From: Micromonospora fulviviridis | GTDB lineage: Bacteria; Actinomycetota; Actinomycetes; Mycobacteriales; Micromonosporaceae | Direction of reading: 5' to 3' | Assembly: GCF_014648395.1 (NCBI RefSeq) | Contig: NZ_BMRA01000016.1 | Location: forward strand, 1 to 64,000 | Length of the DNA stretch: 64,000 nt | Shown here: positions 48,095-55,627 of the stretch, one piece after another | Position numbering within the stretch: the stretch's first letter is position 1 | Layout: each line of letters begins with the position of its first letter | The notes under the pieces: model-generated | Seen by the model: only the letters and a program-made list of their open reading frames with translations | Told to the model about the DNA's origin: nothing | Databases searched by the model: none | Made by a program: the position numbers and the translations under genes

Positions 48095-49657
48095 TCAGCG
48101 GCGTCGCTTGGTGCAGACCGGGGTGGTCCGGGCGACCGTGTCGGTGGACCAGACCACCGCGACCGTGAAGCAGTAGTCGGTGGTGCGGTCGAGGCCGTAG
48201 GCGATGTAGTCGACCGAGCCGGCGGGCAGGGTCAGGAAGGTGCGCTGCGGCTGCCCCGCGCGGCCCCCGGCGACCACCACCGGCCCCTCCGCGCCGGCCG
48301 GGTACGTCCAGCTCAGCACGATGCTGTCCCGCCGGTCGGTCAGGGTGAGCCGCCCGGGCGGGGTGCCGGGGGAGGCGGCCGGGGCGGCGCTCGGCGTGCC
48401 GGTGGTGGGGCCGGCCGACGGGGCGCGCCCGGTCGGCGCGGGCGCCGGGGTGTCCCGCCGGTCGTCCACCCGGGACACCCCGGCGATCACCGCGATGGTG
48501 CCGAGCAGCAGCGCCACCACCACCCCGGCCACCACCAGCGGCAGCCAGGGCGTGTTCCGGTGCTCGGCGGCGGGCGGCCGGGGCACGTGCACCGGCAGGT
48601 AGCGCGACGGCGGCTCGGGTTCGGCGGCCCGGGGCACCCGACGTACGCCTTCGGGCTCGGCCTCGGTCAGCCCCACCACGGTCGGCGGGAGCGCGCTCTC
48701 CCCGGGCCGCCAGGGTTCCTCGGCCGGCTCCTCCGGCGGCCACGGGTAGTCGGCGAACGCCTCGTCGTCCGCCTCGGGCGGGGTGCGGGGAGTCGGCACG
48801 TGCGCGGCCTCGGCCCGGTCCGGCGGGCGGTAGAGCGGTGTCTCGACCGGGTCGTCGAGCGTCGGTGGCTGGTAGGGCGGCAGGTCGGGCGGGCCCTCGG
48901 CGGGCGGGGGGACGCGGGCGGCGGGCACCACCGGGGTCTCCCGGGCGGGCGGCTCCGGCGTGTCGCAGACGTGGTCCGGGTCGGCGGCGGCCCGGGCCAG
49001 CCCGGCGACCTGGGTGGCGAGCGGGTCGTCGGCGGCCAGGTGCTCCCGGCACAGCGCCTCGGCGAGCGCCAGGTGCTCGTGGGACTCGGCGTAGCGGCCG
49101 CAGTCGCGTTCCATCGCGCCGAGCTTGGCCAGCATCTTGATGCCACTCGGGTGGCCGTCGCCGTAGACCTCGCGGTGCAGCTCCCAGGCGTCCTGCAACC
49201 GGTCGCGGGCCACGTCGCACTGGCCGCGGGCGTATTCCACGGTGGCCAGGTCGGCGTGCGCGGCCAGCACCCGCTGCGACTCCGGCCCGTCCCGCGCGGT
49301 CAGCTCGATGATGACGTCGGAGTAGAGCCGGGCGGCGCGGGCGTCGCTGCCGACCCGGTGCAGCACCGCGGCCAGGGTGGCGGCGGCGGTGACCGTCCGC
49401 TCGTCGGAGCGCCCGAACAGCCGCGAGGTCGCCGCGTACGCGAACGCCGCCCAGCCGCGGGCGGAGTGCGGCTCGCCGAGCGCGACGAGCACCCGGGCCT
49501 GGAGGCCGGCGGCCTCGGCCAGCTCGGCGGAGGCGTTGGCGGGACGGGGATCGGCATCGCTCAGCGCGTCGGCGAGCAGTTGCTGGGCGCCGGCGAGGTC
49601 GCCTTCGGACACCAGGTGGTGCGCCTGGACAGTCAGGTCAGCGAAGCCGGAGGACAC
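48095..49657 (-). CDS. TPR-like protein with one membrane helix and C-terminal Fn3-like domain
   Basis: A 520-residue protein of unknown role. The cytosolic N-terminus (about 5-235) has helical repeats of TPR type: LVSEGDLAGAQQLLADAL, RTVTAAATLAAVLHRVGSDARAARLYSDVI (piece ARAARLYSDVI) and YAESHEHLALAEALC. A Pro/Glu-rich linker is followed by one membrane helix, WLPLVVAGVVVALLLGTIAV near residue 375, a Ser/Thr/Pro linker and an external Fn3-like domain with GRLTLTDRRDSIVLSWTYPAG (core DSIVLSWTYP). The topology suggests a scaffold linking cytosol and wall. It lies 65 bp downstream of the start-side of nothing else; it is probably monocistronic. Confidence 0.7.
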   Translation of the reverse strand: MSSGFADLTVQAHHLVSEGDLAGAQQLLADALSDADPRPANASAELAEAAGLQARVLVALGEPHSARGWAAFAYAATSRLFGRSDERTVTAAATLAAVLHRVGSDARAARLYSDVIIELTARDGPESQRVLAAHADLATVEYARGQCDVARDRLQDAWELHREVYGDGHPSGIKMLAKLGAMERDCGRYAESHEHLALAEALCREHLAADDPLATQVAGLARAAADPDHVCDTPEPPARETPVVPAARVPPPAEGPPDLPPYQPPTLDDPVETPLYRPPDRAEAAHVPTPRTPPEADDEAFADYPWPPEEPAEEPWRPGESALPPTVVGLTEAEPEGVRRVPRAAEPEPPSRYLPVHVPRPPAAEHRNTPWLPLVVAGVVVALLLGTIAVIAGVSRVDDRRDTPAPAPTGRAPSAGPTTGTPSAAPAASPGTPPGRLTLTDRRDSIVLSWTYPAGAEGPVVVAGGRAGQPQRTFLTLPAGSVDYIAYGLDRTTDYCFTVAVVWSTDTVARTTPVCTKRRR

Positions 49658-49705
49658 GCCCCATCGTGCTCATCCGACGACGGTAAGTACAAGCCCCGCT
49701 GTGGA

Positions 49706-50167
49706 TCAGTTTGGTCGCGATCCGGTCAGGTGGTCGGCCAGCGTCTCGCTGATCCGCCGCAGCTGGTCGACCTGGGCCGGGCTGAGCGCGTCGAACAGGT
49801 GCCGGCGTACCCCGGCGACGTGGCCGGGCGCGGCGGCGGCCAGGGTGGCGAAGCCGGCGTCGGTGAGGACGGCGAGCTGGCCGCGCCGGTCGGTGGGGCA
49901 GTCCTCCCGGCGGATCCAGCCGGCGGCCTCGAGGCGGGCGGCGGCGTGCGAGAGCCGGCTGCGGGAGGAGCCGGTGGCGTCGGCCAGCTCGCTCATCCGC
50001 AGCCGCCGGTCGGGGGCCTCGGAGAGCCGGACCAGGATCTCGTAGTACGCGTGCGGCATCCCGGCGTCGCGTTGCAGCTCGCGGTCGAGGGTGTCCATCA
50101 GCGCCCGGGAGGCGGTGAGGAACGCCCGCCAGGTCCGTTGCTCGTCGGGGTCCAGCCACCGGGTCAT
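49706..50167 (-). CDS. MarR-family transcriptional regulator
   Basis: A 153-residue MarR protein with the winged helix RMSELADATGSSRSRLSHAAARLEAAGWI in pieces (SELADATGSSRSRLSHA; the wing follows at REDCPTDRRGQLAVLT). Dimerisation helices lie at both ends. ATG at 50167 is used; earlier in-frame starts would add a Met-rich tail that covers the operator. It diverges from a VOC-family gene 58 bp away, with an inverted repeat between them, and probably represses both. Confidence 0.88.
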   Translation of the reverse strand: MTRWLDPDEQRTWRAFLTASRALMDTLDRELQRDAGMPHAYYEILVRLSEAPDRRLRMSELADATGSSRSRLSHAAARLEAAGWIRREDCPTDRRGQLAVLTDAGFATLAAAAPGHVAGVRRHLFDALSPAQVDQLRRISETLADHLTGSRPN

Positions 50168-50189
50168 GACGGCCATCATAGCGCCTGTC

Positions 50190-50203
50190 GTTGAACGCTC
50201 AAC
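50190..50203. promoter_or_regulatory. MarR-type operator
   Basis: GTTGA-ACGC-TCAAC is a perfect inverted repeat between the divergent MarR and VOC genes, the size and form of MarR boxes. It lies 22 bases from each start codon, so occupancy should block both. Confidence 0.55.
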
Positions 50204-50225
50204 CAAAACGCGCTACCGTCGGGTC

Positions 50226-50747
50226 ATGGGAATCCACCGGCTCAACCACGCCGTCCTCTACGTCCGTGACCTCGACCGCAGCGTCGCCTTCTACCGCGAC
50301 GTGCTCGGCTTCCGCCCGGTGCCGATGACGCCGGACGGCTTCCGCGGCGCCGCCTTCCTCCAGGCGCCCGACTCCACCAACGACCACGACCTCGGGCTGT
50401 TCGAGATCGGCGCGAACGCCGGCGCCTCCCCGGCCGGCCGGTCCACCGTCGGCCTCTACCACCTCGCCTGGGAGCTGGACACCCTGGACGAGCTGGCCGC
50501 CACCGCCGAGCGGCTGGCCGCCGCCGACGCCCTGGTGGGCGCCTCGGACCACGGGACCACCAAGAGCCTCTACGGCCGCGACCCCGACGGGCTGGAGTTC
50601 GAGATCGTCTGGATCGTCCCCGCCGACCTCCTCGACGACGCGGCCCTCGCCGCGCGGAAGCGGATCGGCCGGCTCGACCTCGACCGGGAGCGGCAGCGCT
50701 ACGGCGGCCAGACCCGCGGCGGCGTGGGCATCTCCGTTCCGGTCTGA
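50226..50747 (+). CDS. VOC-family (glyoxalase/extradiol dioxygenase-like) protein
   Basis: A 173-residue vicinal-oxygen-chelate protein. It begins IHRLNHAVLYVRDLDRSVAFYRDVLGF (core HAVLYVRDLDRSVAFY), with VGLYHLAWEL in the middle and DPDGLEFEIVW at the end; His (HAVL), His (YHLAW) and Glu (LEFEI) can form the metal site. This resembles catechol 2,3-dioxygenase-like or glyoxalase proteins. MarR control suggests detoxification of an aromatic or electrophilic compound. The substrate is unknown. Confidence 0.85.
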   Translation: MGIHRLNHAVLYVRDLDRSVAFYRDVLGFRPVPMTPDGFRGAAFLQAPDSTNDHDLGLFEIGANAGASPAGRSTVGLYHLAWELDTLDELAATAERLAAADALVGASDHGTTKSLYGRDPDGLEFEIVWIVPADLLDDAALAARKRIGRLDLDRERQRYGGQTRGGVGISVPV

Positions 50748-50771
50748 CAGGGCATGCGGTAGAACGGCAGG

Positions 50772-51680
50772 ATGTCGACCGACGCCGTCCTGCGCGAGCT
50801 GCTCGTCCGCCAGCTCGACCACTGGCTGCCCGCCGCGCTGCACCGCTCGCGGCGGGCCACGCTGGCCCTCGCGTACGCCGGGAGCGACGTCGGCGGCGCC
50901 GAGGCGGCGCTGCGGGTGGTCGCCGAGTTCGCCGACCGGCTGCGCGGCCGGCGGCTGACCGTGCTGGTGCTCGCCGACGGCGGCGCGGAGCTGCCGGCCC
51001 GGCTGGGCGCGGCGGAGGCCGCCCTGCCGGCGGACGTCGCCGTGCACGTGGTGCCGGGCCGGCCCGACCGGCTGCCGGTGGCGCTCAAGGCGGCCGGCGC
51101 GGCGGGCGCCCCGCTGTTCACCGTGGTCGACGGCGGGGAGCCCGACCCGGCCCTGCTGGCCGCCGCCGCGTCCGGCCGCCCGGCCGAGGTGCTGCTGGTC
51201 ACCGCGCCCGGCCGGTCGCTGCGTCCGGCGCTGACCGCGGCCGGCTTCCCGCTGGTCACCGAGGTCGAGCTGGTGCCGTCCGACGGCGGGCCGGCCCGGC
51301 TGCTCGGCTACGCCACCGCCTCCGACCGGGGCCTGGAGACGGTCAAGGACGCGCTCTGGGCGGTCGACGAGTACGCCGGGGTGCGCTACCGCGACCCGGC
51401 CGACCCGGCGGGGCGGCTGCTCGACATCAGCCTCGACCCCGAACCCGGCCCGCTGCGCCGGGAACTGCTGGCCGAACTCACCCGCTCCGGCCCGCGTACG
51501 GTGACCGAGCTGCGCCGCTTCGCCGCCACCTCGACCGTCTACCGGGCCGCCGACGCGAACCGGGCGCTCACCTCGCTGCTCGCCGCCGGCGCGGTGACCC
51601 GCGACCCCGGGCACGGCCGCCTCGGCGGCGACGTGGTGATCAGCGCCGGTTCGGGCGGGGCCGCTGGGTCATCTGCTTGA
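50772..51680 (+). CDS. Putative three-Cys-motif-partner (TcmP)-like protein
   Basis: A 302-residue protein. The N-terminal half looks Rossmann-like (RRATLALAYAGSDVGG, RRLTVLVLADGG). The C-terminal half, from GLETVKDALWAVDEYAGVRY through TVTELRRFAATSTVYRAADANRALTSLL (pieces: TVTELRRFA; VYRAADANRALTSLLAAG), resembles the winged-helix end of TcmP proteins, partners of radical-SAM-like three-Cys-motif proteins. No such partner gene is adjacent. The match is from memory of the family, so it is tentative. It starts 25 bp after the VOC gene and overlaps the convergent channel gene by 41 bp. Confidence 0.5.
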   Translation: MSTDAVLRELLVRQLDHWLPAALHRSRRATLALAYAGSDVGGAEAALRVVAEFADRLRGRRLTVLVLADGGAELPARLGAAEAALPADVAVHVVPGRPDRLPVALKAAGAAGAPLFTVVDGGEPDPALLAAAASGRPAEVLLVTAPGRSLRPALTAAGFPLVTEVELVPSDGGPARLLGYATASDRGLETVKDALWAVDEYAGVRYRDPADPAGRLLDISLDPEPGPLRRELLAELTRSGPRTVTELRRFAATSTVYRAADANRALTSLLAAGAVTRDPGHGRLGGDVVISAGSGGAAGSSA

Positions 51681-52164
51681 CCACGATGGACGCGCCGGTG
51701 GCGATCACCCCGATGCTGAAGACCATCTGCGCGCAGACCACCACCCGGGCGATCTGCCCCTCGGCGGTGACGTCGCCGTAGCCGACCGTGGTCAGCGTGG
51801 CCAGCGCGAAGTAGAGCGCGTCGATCCGGGTCCGCAGGCCGACGAACTCGCCGGGGCGGCTGTCGGCCACCACGTAGTCGGCGAGGGCGAAGACCAGCAG
51901 CCCGGCGATGAGCGCCACGGCGAGCCGGATCAGCGCCCGGGTCTCCGCGTCGCCGGTCGGCTGGGTGGCGGCGAGCTGGCGGCGTACCTGGCCGGTGACC
52001 AGGAAGGCGACCAGGGCCACCAGGGCCAGGGTGCCGGCGGAGCGCAGGGCCAGCCGCAGGCCGTTCGGGTCCGGCTCGACCGGGACGACGAAGTAGGCGA
52101 GCAGCAGCAGCGCGACGGCCGCCGCGGCCCGCCGCCGCTCTCGCCGGAAGGACTGGTCCGCCAC
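51640..52164 (-). CDS. Two-pore-domain-type (Ion_trans_2) potassium channel
   Basis: A 174-residue membrane protein with about four helices; the pore helix and selectivity filter read FALATLTTVGYGDVTAEG near residues 120-135 (core TTVGYGD), followed by an inner helix, VVVCAQMVFSIGVIATGASI. There is no RCK or cyclic-nucleotide domain. GTG at 52164 has GGAG about 10 bases upstream. It probably forms a tetrameric K+ channel. Its 3' end lies antisense to the last 41 bp of the TcmP-like gene. Confidence 0.88.
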   Translation of the reverse strand: MADQSFRRERRRAAAAVALLLLAYFVVPVEPDPNGLRLALRSAGTLALVALVAFLVTGQVRRQLAATQPTGDAETRALIRLAVALIAGLLVFALADYVVADSRPGEFVGLRTRIDALYFALATLTTVGYGDVTAEGQIARVVVCAQMVFSIGVIATGASIVVKQMTQRPRPNRR

Positions 52165-52226
52165 TCCGCGATTCTCCGTCCGGACGGGGTGCGCGTCGGC
52201 GGAACGGTGAAGCCCGGCCGGACGCC

Positions 52227-52261
52227 GAGCGGGGTGCCGGTGAACCACCGGCACCCCGCTC
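52227..52261. terminator. 16-bp hairpin
   Basis: GAGCGGGGTGCCGGTG (52227-52242) pairs exactly with 52246-52261 around AAC. It lies between the DUF4236 stop and the channel start on the minus strand, so it terminates the DUF4236 transcript. Confidence 0.8.
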
Positions 52262-52273
52262 GACCTCGGGACG

Positions 52274-52453
52274 TCATGCCCGGGACTTGTCCTGCTTCCA
52301 GGAGAGCGGCCCCGGCAGGTCCACGCGGTGGGCGCGGGTGTTGGAGTTCCACGACCACCGACCGATCTTGATGCTCCAGGACGAGAAGCCGTTCTCGGTG
52401 AAGTGGAGGATCACCGGACCGTACTTCTTGCGCTTGCGGAACTGGATGCCCAT
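52274..52453 (-). CDS. DUF4236 small protein
   Basis: A 59-residue basic, beta-rich protein beginning MGIQFRKRKKYGPVILHF, with ENGFSSWSIKIGRWSWN and a PGPLSWK ending. This is the layout of DUF4236, whose members start with FRK-x-K-x-GP and a glycine-rich beta hairpin. Function is unknown. GGAGG lies 6 bases before the ATG. Followed by a strong hairpin, it stands alone. Confidence 0.75.
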   Translation of the reverse strand: MGIQFRKRKKYGPVILHFTENGFSSWSIKIGRWSWNSNTRAHRVDLPGPLSWKQDKSRA

Positions 52454-52694
52454 GGGGTCCTCCTTCGTCTCCCTGCGTCTGCGGGATCGAACATGCCCGA
52501 AACGGCGGTTCGCGAAACCCGGTCGGATCCGGTCTGGACGGTGCCCGTCCCGCCCGTCACAATCTCTATTCAACGGGTAGGTGTTAAGGGGCGGTAAATG
52601 CTGGTGGTGACGGGTCGTAACAATGCCAGCGACGCAAGTCTCACTCTATGGAAGGGCGTTGACCGGCGCGGAGATCGGTCGGCAGCATGAGGTC

Positions 52695-52772
52695 ATGTCG
52701 CAGCGGGACGAGCTTCTCCTCACCGCTCGCGTGCACGTCGACCTGGTCCGGCACGCGAGCGCGCTCTGTTGA
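52695..52772 (+). CDS. Putative Cys-responsive leader peptide
   Basis: A 25-residue open frame. The product begins MSQRDELLLTARVH and ends VDLVRHASALC-stop, the V/I-D-L-x-R-x-x-S-A-x-C signature of the putative leader peptides found ahead of actinobacterial sulfur-assimilation genes. The last sense codon is Cys, so ribosome stalling at low Cys-tRNA could control the downstream operon. A 5-bp stem (GACCG-CTCT-CGGTC, 52776-52789) begins 4 bases after the stop. The ATG has GAGG close upstream. It is followed after 141 bp by the sulfonate-type binding protein. Confidence 0.7.
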   Translation: MSQRDELLLTARVHVDLVRHASALC

Positions 52773-52913
52773 GCTGACCGCTCTCGGTCGTCACATCTCC
52801 TCCGCTCGTCCGCTCCCGTCGCCGGCGCATCGTGGCCCGGCCGGCAGCGGCGTGCTCACGCGCCCCCCGCGGGCCCTCGCCACCGCATCGTGGACAGATC
52901 AGGAGACCTCTCC

Positions 52914-53948
52914 ATGCCCTCGACCCGTCAGTCGCTGCGGCGTACCCTCGCCGCCGCCGTCACCCTGCTCGCCCTCGCCGCCGCCACGGGCTGCGGCGCC
53001 GACGCCGCCGCCGGCGGCCGGCAGACCACCGAGCTGCGCTACCAGGGCTCGGTCGGCCAGGTGACCCTCCCCGAACTCGCCGCCGACCTCGGCTACCTCG
53101 GCGACGTCAAGCTCAAGTGGATCGGCAACGTCACCGGCGGCCCCGCCGACATCCAGGCCACCGCCACCGGCCAGACCGACTTCGGCGGCGCCTTCAACGG
53201 CGCCATCGTCAAGCTCCGGGCCGCGAACGCCCCGATCACCGCCGTGGTCGCCTACTACGGCTCCGACGCACAGACCTTCCAGGGCTACTACGTCCTCCAG
53301 GACAGCCCGATCCGCGGGCCCCGCGACCTGATCGGCAGGAAGGTCGGCATGAACACCCTCGGCGCGCACGCCGAGGCGGTGCTCAAGACGTGGCTGGCCA
53401 AGGGCGGCCTCACCCCGGCCGAGATCGCCAAGGTCGAGCTGGTCGCGCTGCCCCCGGTCAACATCGAGCAGTCGCTGCGGCAGCGGCAGATCGACGTCGC
53501 GGTGCTCGGCGGTGTGATCCGGGACAAGGCCGTCGCCGCCGGCGGCGTCCGCACCGTCTTCACCGACTACGAGCTGCTCGGCGCGTTCAGCGGCGGAAGC
53601 TACGTCTTCCGGGACGACTTCATCAAGCGCAACCCGGAGACCGTCCGGGCGTTCGTCACCGGGGTGGGCAAGGCCGTCGAGTGGGCGCGGACCCAGCCCC
53701 GGGAGACCGTCATCGCCCGGCTGGAGTCCATCATCGCCAAGCGCGGCCGCAACGAGGACCCGTCGCTGGTGCGGTACTGGAAGTCCAGCGGGGTGGCCGG
53801 GAAGGGCGGTCTGATCAGCGACCGGGAGTTCACCACCTGGATCGACTGGCTGGCCGACTCCGGTGAGCTCAAGGGCGACCGGCCGAAGCCCGCCGACCTC
53901 TACACCAACCGGTTCAACGAGTTCGCCACCACCGGTGGTGGCGCGTGA
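52914..53948 (+). CDS. Sulfonate/nitrate-type ABC transporter substrate-binding lipoprotein
   Basis: A 344-residue SsuA/TauA-like binding protein. The N-terminus has a basic region and lipobox (LLALAAATGC), so it is a surface lipoprotein. The mature part has GYLGDVKLKWIGNVTGGPADI, TDFGGAFNGAIVKL, GRKVGMNTLGAHAE and NIEQSLRQRQIDVAVLGG, typical of aliphatic-sulfonate and nitrate binding proteins. ATG at 52914 has AGGAG upstream. It heads a six-gene operon and, with the leader peptide, points to organosulfur uptake. Confidence 0.88.
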   Translation: MPSTRQSLRRTLAAAVTLLALAAATGCGADAAAGGRQTTELRYQGSVGQVTLPELAADLGYLGDVKLKWIGNVTGGPADIQATATGQTDFGGAFNGAIVKLRAANAPITAVVAYYGSDAQTFQGYYVLQDSPIRGPRDLIGRKVGMNTLGAHAEAVLKTWLAKGGLTPAEIAKVELVALPPVNIEQSLRQRQIDVAVLGGVIRDKAVAAGGVRTVFTDYELLGAFSGGSYVFRDDFIKRNPETVRAFVTGVGKAVEWARTQPRETVIARLESIIAKRGRNEDPSLVRYWKSSGVAGKGGLISDREFTTWIDWLADSGELKGDRPKPADLYTNRFNEFATTGGGA

Positions 53949-54763
53949 GCACCGACAAGATCCTCTTCGACCGGGTGACGAAGGTCTTCCCGGGCCGGCG
54001 GGGCAGCGGCGGCGCGGTCACCGCGCTCGACGAGCTGACCCTCGGGGTACGCCCCGGCGAGTTCCTGGTCGTCGTCGGCCCCAGCGGCTGCGGCAAGTCC
54101 ACCCTGCTCGACCTGCTCGGCGGGCTCTCCACCCCGACCGCCGGGCAGGTGCTGGTGGACGGCCGCCCGGTCACCGGGCCCGGCCTCGACCGGGGCATCG
54201 TCTTCCAGCAGTACGCGCTGCTGCCCTGGCGCACCGCCGCCGGCAACGTCGCGTTCGGACTGGAGGCCAAGGGCGTGCCGCGCGCGGAGCGCGCCGACCT
54301 CATCGCCCACCACCTCGACCTGGTCGGGCTGGCCGGGTTCGCCGACCGCTACCCGCACGAGCTGTCCGGCGGCATGAAGCAGCGGGTGGCCATCGCCCGC
54401 AGCCTCGCGTACGACCCCGACGTGCTGCTCATGGACGAGCCGTTCGCGGCGCTCGACGCGCAGACCCGCGACTCGCTCCAGGACGAGCTGGTCCGGATCT
54501 GGCAGGCCACCGGCAAGACCGTCGTGTTCATCACCCACGGCATCGACGAGGCCGTCCACCTGGGCCAGCGGGTCGCCGTGATGACCTCCCGCCCCGGGCG
54601 GATCAAGGAGGTCATCGAGATCGAGCTGGGCGACCGGGAGGCCGAGGAGGACGTGCGTTCCTCCGACGCCTTCCGGCACCACCGGCACCAGATCTGGACG
54701 CTGCTGCGCGACGAGGTGCGGGCCGCCCAGTCCGCCGTACGAGAGGAGGCCCGCGTTGGTTGA
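53945..54763 (+). CDS. ABC transporter ATP-binding protein (SsuB/TauB-like)
   Basis: A 272-residue ATPase with Walker A GPSGCGKSTLLDLLGG, Q-loop FQQYALLPWRT, signature LSGGMKQRVAIARSLAYDP, Walker B VLLMDEPFAALD and H-loop VVFITHGIDEA. It resembles SsuB and TauB. GTG at 53945 overlaps the binding-protein stop (GTGA), and the gene's end overlaps the permease start by 8 bp. It powers uptake of sulfonates or related organosulfur compounds. Confidence 0.93.
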   Translation: MSTDKILFDRVTKVFPGRRGSGGAVTALDELTLGVRPGEFLVVVGPSGCGKSTLLDLLGGLSTPTAGQVLVDGRPVTGPGLDRGIVFQQYALLPWRTAAGNVAFGLEAKGVPRAERADLIAHHLDLVGLAGFADRYPHELSGGMKQRVAIARSLAYDPDVLLMDEPFAALDAQTRDSLQDELVRIWQATGKTVVFITHGIDEAVHLGQRVAVMTSRPGRIKEVIEIELGDREAEEDVRSSDAFRHHRHQIWTLLRDEVRAAQSAVREEARVG

Positions 54764-55616
54764 CATCGCCGAACGGCCGGCCGCCGCGGCGGCCCGGCCC
54801 GCCGTGCCACCGGCGGTCCCCACCGCCGGGCCCGCCCTGCCCGGACGGCTGCTCGGGCTCGGCGGCCGGGCCCTGCACCGCAGCGTCGCCCTGCTGGCCC
54901 TGGCCGCGGTCTGGGAGACCGCACCGCGCGCCGGGCTGGTCGACCGGGTCTTCCTGCCCCCGCTGTCCGAGGTGCTCACCGCCTGGTGGACGCTGCTGCG
55001 CACCGGGCAGCTCGCCGACCACGTCGGCGCGAGCCTGACCCGCTCGCTCACCGGGCTGGCCCTGGCCGTGGCCGCCGCCATCCCGCTCGGCCTGCTGATC
55101 GGCTGGTACCGGCCTCTCGCCGAGCTGCTCAGCCCGCTGCTGGAGGTGTTCCGCAACACCGCCGCGCTGGCGCTGCTGCCGGTCTTCGTGCTCATCCTCG
55201 GGCTGGGGGAGACCTCCAAGATCGCCCTGGTGGTCTACGCCTGCTCCTGGCCGATCCTGCTGAACACGATCGCCGGGGTGAAGGGGGTGGACCCGCTGCT
55301 GGTCCGCTCGGCCCGCTCGATGGGGCTCAACCACCTGCGGCTGTTCCAGAAGGTGATCCTGCCGGCGGCCGTGCCGACCATCTTCACCGGCGTCCGGCTC
55401 GCCGGGGCGTACTCGATCCTCGTGCTGGTCGCCGCCGAGATGGTCGGCGCCAAGGCCGGGCTCGGCTACCTCATCAACTACGCCCAGTACAACTTCGCGA
55501 TCCCCGACATGTACGCCGGGATCATCACGATCTCCGCCATCGGCCTGGTCGTCAACCAGCTCCTCGTCGCCGGGGAACGCCGCTTCTCCACCTGGCGCGT
55601 CGACGTCACCGCCTGA
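54756..55616 (+). CDS. ABC transporter permease (SsuC/TauC-like)
   Basis: A 286-residue permease with six membrane helices after an Ala/Pro-rich cytosolic N-terminus. It has the BPD coupling loop (SARSMGLNHLRLFQKVILPAAVPTIFTG, core ARSMGLNHLRLFQKVILPAA) and a GLGYLINYAQYNF end characteristic of SsuC. The TTG start at 54756 has GAGGAGG upstream and overlaps the ATPase gene. It forms the membrane channel of the sulfonate-type importer. Confidence 0.93.
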   Translation: MVDIAERPAAAAARPAVPPAVPTAGPALPGRLLGLGGRALHRSVALLALAAVWETAPRAGLVDRVFLPPLSEVLTAWWTLLRTGQLADHVGASLTRSLTGLALAVAAAIPLGLLIGWYRPLAELLSPLLEVFRNTAALALLPVFVLILGLGETSKIALVVYACSWPILLNTIAGVKGVDPLLVRSARSMGLNHLRLFQKVILPAAVPTIFTGVRLAGAYSILVLVAAEMVGAKAGLGYLINYAQYNFAIPDMYAGIITISAIGLVVNQLLVAGERRFSTWRVDVTA

Positions 55617-55627
55617 GAGGAATCCCC

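Noticed and set aside
44477..50194. 5.7-kb plus-strand open frame
   Set aside because: Spans several well-supported genes on the opposite strand and has repetitive Gly/Arg/Gln composition from codon mirroring.
52687..53064. Plus-strand frame starting 8 bases before the leader-peptide ATG
   Set aside because: Overlaps the leader peptide and binding-protein gene in another frame; proline/arginine-rich with no domain.
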